DNA of 64,000 bases, from assembly GCA_965153455.1 (NCBI GenBank), contig OZ234496.1:20204304-20268303 (forward strand), in the 5' to 3' direction. Numbering within the stretch: position 1 is the first letter of the stretch; each line of letters begins with the position of its first letter. Below, piece by piece: positions 54,780 to 64,000 of this stretch. The position numbers were made by a program, and so were the translations under genes. The notes below the pieces were generated by a model. The model was not told where the DNA came from and did not search any database. It saw nothing but the letters and a program-made list of their open reading frames with translations. Origin of the DNA: Sphagnum compactum. Taxonomy: Eukaryota > Bryophyta > Sphagnopsida > Sphagnales.

Positions 54780-56653
54780 AAGTTGCAAAAAATTGCGTAA
54801 GAAACCCAAAACAGAGAAACTCACAGAAACACAGAAACCAATAGAGAGGGAGAGACAGAGAGGGACCACAGACAAAAAAAATCTTGAGAGCAGTTGCAAA
54901 ATTACATAAGAAAATCCCAAAGAGAGACAGAGAAACGGAGAAACCGACAGAAAAACACACACACACACACACAGGGACGGACGGACAGAGAGAGACATAG
55001 AGCGCTGGTTTGGAAGCGAGGGAGGAGAGTTGCAGCAAACCCGAATCTTCAAGATGCGGTTGTTTGTGTGGTAAGTACCCATCCAAAGTCTTGAGGGAGT
55101 TGTTCTTGTTGCGAATTTTGGCGCAAAACTCTGAGAGACAAAAAGAGATAGAGAAAAGAGAGAGACAGAGACCGAGAAAGAGAGAGTCAGTGGTTTTGGG
55201 GAAGAAGAATTGCAGCACTTGATTCTTCAAGATGCGGTGTTCTCTTTTTCTGGGAAGTAGCATGGCCGGGAAAGCTTTGAATGTCTGCTGCTTGTTTTTT
55301 TCGTTTTTTTCTCCTCTGCAGTTTTTGCAGTTTGCATATCATACTTACGGCAAAAAGCAAAGGGAAGTAGCCAAAACTCCATGAAAACAAAAGGAGTTGA
55401 AGCTCTGATTTTCGCTGCTGCTGCTGTATGTGATTTTCTGTCATGGGTATCATCATCCTGACAGAGGGTTGAGAGACACAGATAGACAGACAGAGAGGGG
55501 GGGGAGGGGGGGGGGGCGGTGCTATAAAGGAAGTACCTATTGAAGTTCGTAGAGGAGACAGACCACTCCCACCAAGAACCTGTGCTGAAATGGGGTTTTT
55601 CTGAGCATGCAGATTGAGCTTTGGTTGATGCGGGATGTTTCTTTCAGGTTGTGTGGAGCTATAACCCACGGCCGATGCGTTGGGGATGTGGAAGAGAGAC
55701 TTGCTGAGCAGCTCCTCCATCAGCAGCAACAACTGCTGCTTCAAGAAGCTACAACTAAATTTGCAAGCTCCTCCAGATGTTACTAGAGCTTCTTCTTCTT
55801 CTATAGATAGAGAAGTGCAGCAGAAGCGACCCACCGGAAGAAGTCTTCTTCTTCAGTGGGTTTGAGGCAAATCTCATTGAGTGGACTTTTTCTGCTTCTC
55901 GAAATTGCAGCAAACCCTCATCATACGTCCTGTTGTCGTAGCAATCCCATTCAGGTTTTCTGTGGTTTTTTTCACTTAGTCCACAAAACAGGTTTGTCTG
56001 TTGTTTTGCAGTGCCCAATTGAACCTAAAAATCAGGCCAGCTGGTCGCAGCAACCCCTGATGTCCAGAAGGCGTTTTTTTTGTGTTGCTTTGATGGAGCT
56101 CTTGTTGCTCCAAAGAGGAGCTCCATGAAGGCTAATCAAAGCTGCTGCTGCTGCTACTGCACATTCGGTTGCAGATATGGCTCCATGAAGCTGCTGCTCA
56201 TTCGGTTGTAGCTCTTGTTTCTTCATAGAGCTCCACCAAAAATTCTCCCTCGAGCTCTTTCACTTCCAAACAGTAGTAGAAGAAAACCAGTGCTAGAAAG
56301 GCTTTGCTTCCACAGTACCCATCTGAAGGGAAAGCAGCAGTAGAGAGCTACTACTACAGCAGCAGCAGCAGCAGGAGGAGATAGGGAACACAGTACAAAA
56401 TCCCAGACTTCTGCTTGTTGCAGATACCCAACAATCAAACAAACTCCATCGTTCTTCTGTTTTTGTGATCTCTTGGAGTTATGGCAATCGATCTTCTGGA
56501 TACCCTAGAGACATTTGGATCAGTTTTTGAATCTTGAAAAGCCGGAGAGTTGGGTTGGGGGAGAGCGGCTCAAGCTTTGTTTTTACAACAACAACCCTCT
56601 TCGAGAGAATTTTAGGTCTTGATTGAGGAGGCAGGGAATTTTGTGGAATTTTG
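54780..56653 (+). promoter_or_regulatory. Promoter and 5' leader of the sphingosine kinase gene
   Basis: AGATGCGGTTGTTTGTGTG followed by GTAAGT at 55071 looks like a leader exon with a strong donor; possible acceptors are TTTCTTTCAG near 55648 and TTGCAG sites near 55910, 56010 and 56420. A G-run (55497-55516) and TATAAAG (55523-55529) occur here but not in the orphan copy at 17820-19262. Which site starts transcription cannot be told from sequence. Confidence 0.45.
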
Positions 56654-59600
56654 ATGGCGGATTTATTCAAGGAAGAGGTACAGCTGAATGGAGCAGGGGT
56701 GACAGTGCAGCTCAGCAAGGCAGGATTGCTGCGATGGAGTGGCAAAAGAAAAAACGGTACCTTAATGATACCTGGGGATCTCATTGGCTTCAAGGAGCAA
56801 CAAGAAGATGCTTCAAGCATCATTTTACACACTTTCTGCCACTGCTCCTCCTCATCAATGAGTCACAAATTGTGTGGACCACGACGGGGGGGTGGTAGCA
56901 GAAATCGGATCCGTAAAGATATGCTTATCAAATTTGCAAATCCCGCATCTCATAAGCTTTTCCGTGACAACATCCAAGAGTTCCTAGATGCATGTGGTAT
57001 GTAATCTATCTACTACAAAAGCTGATAGCACTTTCTGATCACATTCCTAAACCTCTGCTGATTTTCTTATAACTGCTGGCGGATTGTAGCCAAAAAAGTT
57101 TTCCATTCAACTTTTGGATGAAACTTCCTATGGCAGGGAGGCCAAAGAAGCTTCTGGTGATTGTGAACCCATTTGGTGGAGATGGTGTGGGAAGGAGAGT
57201 TTACACGAGAACAGTGGAGCCACTTCTACAAGCTGCAGGCATCACCATTATAATGAAAGGTAATAACTCATATTATTGCACCCATTTTTTATTGTGCCCA
57301 GTTTCACACATTGCATCCATCTTTAATTGCTCCCAGTTATGCTGCTTTGCACCCAGTTATGCTGCATTGCATCCATCTTTAATTGCTCCCAGTTATGCTG
57401 CTTTGCACCCAGTTATGCTGCATTGCACCCATCTTTTGATTTGCACCCAGTCTGTTAGACTGCATTGCATCCATCGTTGATTATGCACAGTTACACTGCA
57501 TTATTCAGTATTATTTCTATAATTTTTATGTTAACCTGAAATTCATGTTGCTATGTTTCAAATTTTCATTGCACATGTTTGAGCCTGGCTTTGCAAAAGA
57601 AGCAAGTTCAGGGAAAAACAGGTTTTTTTGGGTTTCATGAAAAGCATGTATATTACAAATGTAGAAGTTTTGAATAATTTTATTTTTCCCAAATTTAGGT
57701 TGGATTGGGTGTTCAAGAAGAAAGTTTTTACCTGGCCAGAGAGAGAAAAGTTTTTGTCAAAAATCACACTCCATGTAAACATGGCTAAAGTAGAACGCAG
57801 TAAATTTGCTTAGTTAACTCTGAATCAATTACTGCTGTTTGATGACTGGGAAGAATGGAAGGGAAAGCAACATTTTTTACTATATCTTAAATTGACATGT
57901 AAGCAACTCAGCATTTCTGATAAATTATGCTCTTTTGCACCATTTTTGAATCGGTAGATTCCAATGGGTACATGCTATTTTTCTGCAACAGAAACACAGT
58001 TTCAACAACATGGGAAAGAATTGGCCAAGTCATTCAATCTCTCGGATATAGATGGCATTGTTTGTGTGAGCGGTGATGGAGTTCTGGTGGAGGTATATTT
58101 CCATTCCCACAAAACCAATTTGTGACTCTGCTGCAGGCCATCAGACTGTTGCAGTGGGCTCTCTCTCTCTGTCTCTTACTTAGTTTGGCTGTTTGGAAAT
58201 CCACCAATTCATGGATGACCATTAAAGGTTTCACTGGTTTTTTTCATGGTGGCCAAAATACTAATGTAATCCACGAAAGTGGAAAATGTGGTTTTCAAAA
58301 ATAGGTGTTGAATGGGTTGCTGGAAAGACTGGATTGGGAGTCTGCCATCAAGGTGCCACTTGGCATTGTACCTGCTGGTATGTTTGTAATTTCCATCTGC
58401 AAAAGAATCTATATAAAATGTGCAACATTTGTTTTGCAAACAATATTTGTACTTCTGCTGTCAGCATTGAATGGAAAATTATAATAGAATCTGATCAGGA
58501 TTGTAGTACCCACATTTGGAGCTGGAAACGTTAGTTTCAGAGCTTTGCAACTCTCAGTTCATAGGTTCCAAGGACATCACATCTCACATGTTTCATGAAT
58601 CAGGAACTGGGAATGGAATGGCAAAGTCAGTTTCAAATCTTTCAGGTGAGCCTTGTGATGCTGCCACCGCCACATTTGCAATAATTCAAGGTATGTATAC
58701 AATTCCAAGCTTCCAAGACCTACCTACTTGTGTACATCATGTATGGATTTTTCTAAATAAAACAAGTGTATTCTGAGAACCAGGAAGAACAATTTCAGAT
58801 GTGCAAATGGAACACATCTTTTTGCAAACAAAAGTGTTCAGTTGCAGCTGGGTTATACTTACTCCATGACCTTTTGTTATTGCTTCTATTTGCTGACAGG
58901 GCATAAACAAGCTCTAGATGTTGCCATGGTAGCACAAGGCAAAGTCAAATACCACAGCATTCTCATGCTTTCTTGGGGTATGTCAAAAAACACTTCCAAT
59001 TGGAATTAGGATTGATATCTTCCTCCAGCAATCACACTCTTCAAATTTGGATTTTTTGCACCACTATGTAGAATGTTTTTGACCATGAAACACCAAATCC
59101 AATGTGTCATGTGGGGTGGGTGACAGGTCTTGTGGCAGATGTGGATTTTGAATCGGAAAGGTATAGGTGGATGGGTAGGTTACGCTTGGACATCCAGGTA
59201 TCCATTTCTTTTGTCTTCCCATCACTTATTGCTCAGCTTGTGCACAGAAACTTTGTGTACCTTGGTTAACATCTGACATTAACCTCTGCCACACTGTCAG
59301 CCAGAACCATGAAGGGTGGTTATTTACTCTGCAACTGGTTTTGGCAGACGATTATCAGGATTGTGAACCTCCGGAGATACAATGGCAGCTTTGCATATAT
59401 ACCTAGTACAGGACTGGAGGGAACTGGTGACAAAAGTTGTGAGCCAGATATGTGCAGTATGTTACAAGGTGCAGAGACTGACAATGAACCCAGTATGCTG
59501 AAGAGTGGTCACTCAGAGCCACAAGCATTTGCTGCCTCTGAGTGGCAACCTGTGGATGGCGCATTTCTCTCCTTAATGCTTAGTAATGTGCCTTTCGCTG

Positions 59601-60608
59601 GTGAGAATGTCATGTCAGCCCCTCTAGCAAAGGTAAAGTTTTCCTTTGGAAATTCTCAATTCTAAAATTGGTGTGCAATAATTCTCAAATTAGAGACATT
59701 TTCAGAACAGGTTTCTTCATATATCAAACTACACCATAGCCATTGTTCCCTATTGCAAATCAACACATAGTCACACGCCTTCAGAAAAGGCATAGTATTT
59801 TGATTGAATATTTTTTTGTTGAAATGTCATCTTTTGTTTCTTGTCTTCACTTGGTGCAAACATTATCTGACCTTTACAAGGGAATACTCCTTGTTGTTCT
59901 TGAACTTTTTGTGTACAGTTCTCAGATGGGTGTTTGGATTTGGTTATAATGAAGGAATGCCCTCGATGGAAGCTTTTCCATCTTCTTCTCAAAGTTCGTA
60001 GTGGAGAGCACATCAAGTCCAAATATGTCCAATACTTTAAGGTAGCCGTCACACCATAGAAACCCCAAATTGGAATATGGGTTGAATGTAGGATTCCAAA
60101 CTTTGTTTGGAATCCATTTGAAAACCCGAAACCCTCTTTAGACACAAAATTTCCAATTCGATTGTTCTCTTTAAACGAATAATGTCGTGAGGATACTTTG
60201 ATACACTCCTTAATTGGGCACACATATCTACAGCAATTGACCTAGGGCTTTGAAGTTCACCAATTTGGGCATGCAATAGAGAGTTTTGGATGTTAGGAGT
60301 TTGCTTTATGGATAGTGAAAACACCACATCTTCCGGATCAAACCAAAGGTTGATCAGATGTTGGGTTGTGGGATTTCTTTTTTCAGGTGAAGGCATTTCA
60401 ACTCACTCCAGCTGGACGATTTGCTAGTAATACACAAGGGGGATATATTGACCTAGATGGGGAGGTTCTTGCTCGAGGGTGTGGTGCCTTTGGCGATGGA
60501 AGCAAGGATCCCATGGTTTATGGTCCTACAATTGAAGTGTCAATCAAAAGAGGGTTAGCCACAATCTTCCGCCCACCAAGACCTCATTCAGATTCATCAT
60601 TTTCATAA
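56654..60608 (+). CDS. SPHK: Sphingosine kinase (long-chain base kinase), 10 exons
   Basis: Phosphorylates sphingoid bases with ATP, making signalling lipids such as phytosphingosine-1-phosphate, usually at the tonoplast or other membranes. Coding exons: 56654-56996, 57137-57259, 57992-58092, 58305-58377, 58604-58690, 58900-58977, 59127-59197, 59348-59632, 59919-60041, 60387-60608. All introns are GT...AG, phases join without a break, and the product is 501 residues; Arabidopsis SPHK1 is of similar length. The diacylglycerol-kinase catalytic fold starts at KKLLVIVNPFGG (about residues 118-129). SGDG at 182-185 holds catalytic Asp184, and PAGTGNGMAKS at 212-222 is the nucleotide loop. Later family blocks are ADVDFESERYRWMG, FSDGCLDLVIMK and GEVLARG. 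It begins at the first ATG in this frame. No damage is seen. Confidence 0.93.
57313..57424 (+). repeat. 56-bp tandem repeat in kinase intron 2
   Basis: GCATCCATCTTTAATTGCTC starts at 57313 and 57369 (period 56), with diverged partial units on both sides out to about 57500. It lies wholly within the intron 57260-57991. Confidence 0.85.
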
Positions 60609-61675
60609 AAGCACCTTTCAACCCAACACCAAATCACTCGGATGCTTCTCCAAGAACTTGAAGAAGGCTTGGGTTATAATCCTCTCTTGTGTGTAGACAA
60701 GAAATGGTCAATGCTTAGCTTGTGTGGTTTAGAGTGCCAAGTCTTCATTTGCTCCAAAGCATTGGAGTCCTAGGAACCCCCTTATTTTCTCTACTTTAAA
60801 AATCTCATCGAAAACCCTTCCATCTAGCGCCTTTGACAACTTATCTATGTTTCTCTTCTTACCACTTTGGCATGAGAATTAGCTGAGGCAAAGAGCATCC
60901 GGAAAACTGTCACCCTGAATTGTCTTTGGAGATTATGACACTAGCCCTTTTAGTGTTACCTCAGTTTTCTTATTGGCCTTGAAATTGGTTACTTACTCAT
61001 GTCATTCCTCCAAAAATAGCAATAGTCAAAGCATTGTCCACAGATCTGTCCTCCAAAACTGGAAAATATTAAAGCACTAATTGCTGGCTGATAAAACCAT
61101 AACACATAAATTGTTGATGATGGGTATTGCAGAATTGTCTAAATAGTTTTTTGGGTGTCGTCACTATTAATAGTTTTATACCAAGTTTTTATATGACCGT
61201 CTGATCCATCCATAGACTACGAGGCCATTACTAATTTGTGAAACGCAAACTCACCTCCACTTAACAAATGACTGAATCGAACTCATTGTACTTGCTCAAG
61301 TTGTCGAATCAACATAGGACATTAGAATGTACTTGGAGTTGCAACATATGTAAGGCACAATTGAGTGGACAATTTGTCCAAAAGGAATCATGGCAATGTG
61401 TGTGGAATGTATCTAATTGTCTACTCTTGCAACAAACTATTGGTAGATATTGAAGTGTCAATGTTAAACTGGGAAATATGAACCTTAGAAAATCACAATG
61501 GAAGATCAAGATGGCTGCAATTGATAGTATTAGATATCAATCATTTTGTATGTGAACTACAAAGTTTGGAGCTGTGAGCACCGTCAGTTAATTCATTATG
61601 TTTTTTGCCACAAGCAAGTTCATGTGTGCCTAAGGCTTTTCTAAGAGTGATCAAGATGTAGAATTGTAAATTTCC
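60609..61675. other. Intergenic and probable copia 5' LTR
   Basis: No gene seen. The last part, ending TTTCCA at 61676, should be the 5' LTR of the copia element that follows, but its left end was not located. Confidence 0.4.
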
Positions 61676-61679
61676 AATA

Positions 61680-63320
61680 TGGTATTGGAGCTTTGGGTGA
61701 GAAATTAGATGGTGAATAAGTCAGGACCATCATCCCCCACATCTACAGGACTTCTTTTTGTACAATTAAAACTTGAAGATAGGTTTAATCGTAATAATTA
61801 TGATATTTGGAAGATTCGCATGAAATATATTCATAAAGATTTTTGGGGGATAGTTGATGTGTCATTCCCTAGACATGCCATTGTAAACAATCACACTCAA
61901 TTGTATAGGAAAGATGCAAAAAAAGCAAGAGCTAATTTGTTGATGAGTTTGAAGAATAGCCATTAAAAGAGATTTGGGACCAATTGCAATTCATTTGTGC
62001 CATCTAAGGTGAATGTTATGAAATAGTTTTATGACCTAAAGATGATAGGAATTGATTCAATTGAATATCATCTGAATAAGTTTGCGAAGTTAAACAGACG
62101 AATTGTTGACAAGTTAAACAGACCAATTGGTTACAATAGGAACAATAGTTGTTCATAGTAACACAACAATATTGCTTCTTGGGAAATTACCAAAATCATA
62201 TGACGGTGTGGTGGTTTCTTTGTCAAGCCGAGTAAACCTTACTCGAAGTGAAAATTCTACTTAAAGAAGGAAGCTGAGGGGAAAGTGAGCATTCAAACTT
62301 GGATGAAAAGAAAATATTTTTATAAAGGAAAACCTTCATTCCAAAAGAAAAAATTCACACAAAAAAGAGTTATCTTGAGACCAAAAAGAGTTCTAGTTAC
62401 AAAAGTAACCACCTAAAACAAAATTGAAATGCTTATATTATTAAAAAAGCAAAAGTCACATGATTAAGGATTGCAGAACAAGGATTGTAAATGAAAGAAA
62501 ATTTCAAGACAAAGAAACCCAAGGAAATGTTATTTCTCAAAAGAAACAAATGATGTTTTTATTGTCTCTTAAAGCAACTATTAAACAAAAAGATTTTTGG
62601 TTTATAGACTAAAAAACTACACAACATAGATCGATACAAAAAAATATAATTTTGTAGAATATAAAGAAAGTTAATTGGAATAGTTTGTAATGTTAAAAGA
62701 TGACAATAATAAAGTCATAGTATGCCCTGGTAAAATCATTTTTAGATTCTCTAATAGTGAGGAAGTTTTGGTGAAAGATGTATAATTTACATATACTTTG
62801 TTTAAAAAAGAACTCACTTTTAGTGAAAAATCTAGTCCAAGCTAAATACCAAATTTTATATTCAACATGATGCTTACATAATATAAAATGGGGCAAGAAA
62901 AGTTATAACAAAAGTTTTTTTACATGATGATTTTCATAAATCAAAGAAAATTACTAAATAAATATTTATTACAAGCAAATTACAAATGCCAACATCAAAA
63001 TGATGGCATAGAAGATTGGGCCATGTAAGTATAAGGAGACTGAAACAATTTCAAAACACTAATTTAGTGAGGGCACTTTTAGTATCAAAAGTTACAAATT
63101 TGAAAGTATGCAAAAGTTGTTTAGAAAGTAAACATCGTAAAACAAAAGAAGAGGGGTAGAAAACACAAAACTTTCAAAAATAGTTCATTTAGACATTTGT
63201 GGTCTTATGAAAGTCATGTCCCTTGGTGGGAAGAAAAATTGTCAACTTTTGATGGTTCAAAAGATTTTTTTCTGAAAATTTCAAAGAATTCAAAATGTTG
63301 ACAAAGAACCAATTGGTTAA
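61680..63320 (+). mobile_element. Decayed Ty1/copia element, 5' part
   Basis: A primer site TGGTATTGGAGC (61680-61691; 10 of 12 bases like the initiator-tRNA-Met site) is followed at 61709 by a gag frame with RFNRNNYDIWKIRMKYIHKD, typical of copia gag. After many stops, WHRRLGHVSIRRLKQFQ near 63006 and CKSCLESKHRK near 63110 form the gag-pre-integrase zinc region. The integrase start VHLDICGLMKVMSLGG (about 63184) follows. The order gag, then integrase before any reverse transcriptase, is that of Ty1/copia. The integrase breaks off near 63320; reverse transcriptase is absent. Confidence 0.82.
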
Positions 63321-63329
63321 TAACTTAAA

Positions 63330-64000
63330 ATTTTTGTAAAGCTTTATTAATAAAAACACACACCATAGATTAGGAAAATGTACAAAGGAGTAAAATTTTC
63401 GTCCCACGTGGAAGTTAGTATCTTGAGTAATGGTAGCAAAGGTGTCACGAATTGCATCATGGGTTCTAATGCATTTATTACCATGAACACAACGTAAGAG
63501 GTGGATACCCATAAGGTCGATGAGATGTGTGCACAAACATTGAAGGATGCCTGCAAATGAAAGATGGGGTAGTCCAAGTTGCATACGAAGTGTTGTGGAA
63601 AAAATTGGAAAAAAGAATCGAAAGGTTGGGAAGATTGGTTGAATTGTAAACCAAACACCCGCCCCTGGGCTAGAACATGATAAAATTCAGGCACGATGGG
63701 CCTTAAATATCATGTTGGAGAGCATGTTAGAAAAGGTATGATGGTGCAAATGCTCCGAGATGGAATCTTGAATCATTTGTTGTTCAATGAGTTGTTCAAA
63801 TGGAGGAAGACATGCATAAGCTGAGGGTAGTAGAAGATCACATGCCACCTTGAGGTGTTGTTGGAAAAAAATGCGTTGTTATTGATTCATGTTAAGGCTT
63901 CAAGAGAGAAGGGACATTGATCAACCATAAACCTAATAGCTATGACTGAAGCAACGAGGGCCCAACTCCCTAAATAGGTTGTTGGGGCGATGGTGGAGGT
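63330..64000 (-). pseudogene. Retroelement-like C-terminal fragment, broken
   Basis: Minus-strand pieces include PPFEQLIEQQMIQDSISEHL (near 63790), LGLPHLSFAGILQCLCTHLI (near 63580) and GIHLLRCVHGNKC with HDAIRDTFATI (63510-63430). As I remember it, wording like GxHLLRCxHG...HDAxRDTF recurs at the C-terminal end of reverse-transcriptase-type proteins in several plant genomes. Frame changes and stops break it. The right part is cut by the window edge and the left end abuts the copia remnant. Confidence 0.45.

Noticed and set aside
54699-55263. Minus-strand Ser/Leu-rich frames of 127-162 codons
   Set aside because: Antisense of GAGA/CACA repeats in the kinase leader; low-complexity product.
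57118-57480. A continuous 120-codon frame starting MKLPMAGRPKK as the kinase exon
   Set aside because: It reads through the donor AG-GTAATA at 57260 into the intron minisatellite. The family alignment and phase support exon 57137-57259 only.
1-64000. tRNA, rRNA or other structured RNA genes
   Set aside because: Scanned by eye for tRNA A/B-box patterns and rRNA words and found none; a tRNAscan or Rfam run would be decisive.

Overview
The window reads as nuclear DNA of a land plant. Genes sit in AT-rich, repeat-filled flanks; one gene has ten exons with GT/AG introns; four families of plant-type retroelement are present. Coding stretches are clearly more GC-rich than their flanks. The intact-looking LTR element belongs to the Tf1/sushi/Tcn1-like kind of chromovirus, which as I recall is known from fungi, animals and non-seed plants. 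That makes a fern, lycophyte or moss my best guess, but the species cannot be read from the sequence.

Layout. (1) 1-637: the 3' part of a short-chain dehydrogenase/reductase (SDR) gene, copy A. (2) 1935-10622: a large segment carrying SDR copy B on the minus strand; the flanks of A and B meet in an imperfect inverted repeat. (3) 12060-19262: SDR copy C followed by an orphan copy of the 5' leader of a sphingosine kinase gene. (4) 19351-29457: a 73-bp tandem repeat, a decayed LINE (about 21000-25715), and a broken unknown gene (27716-28272, minus). (5) 29463-35377: a structurally complete Ty3/gypsy chromovirus with 5-bp target duplications, LTRs differing at about five positions, and a pol frame broken by three stops and one frameshift. 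(6) 35599-42196: an older, heavily decayed Ty3/gypsy element whose 3' LTR contains a nested 820-bp solo LTR. (7) 43379-52350: a second, inverted copy of the segment in (2), carrying SDR copy D. (8) 54780-60608: a complete sphingosine kinase gene (10 coding exons, 501 residues). (9) 61680-64000: a decayed Ty1/copia element and, on the minus strand, a fragment that looks like a non-LTR retroelement.

The host genes are one family plus one neighbour. The four SDR copies fall into two pairs by protein sequence and flanks (A with C, B with D). Copies C and D are each followed by sphingosine kinase 5' sequence, so the ancestral unit was SDR + sphingosine kinase; after C only the leader survives. SDR promoters carry independently duplicated blocks with a heat-shock-element-like core, and the 3' flanks of A and C carry an expanded minisatellite that is a single unit after B and D. 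Nothing shows that the two enzyme types act in one pathway.

The most interesting signal is in the 29463-35377 element. It has no recognisable tRNA primer site, but ten bases just after its 5' LTR are exactly complementary to the predicted first ten bases of its own transcript, the arrangement known for self-priming Tf1/sushi retrotransposons. Its leader also holds three 155-bp tandem repeats, each with a small hairpin. All positions and comparisons were made by eye.
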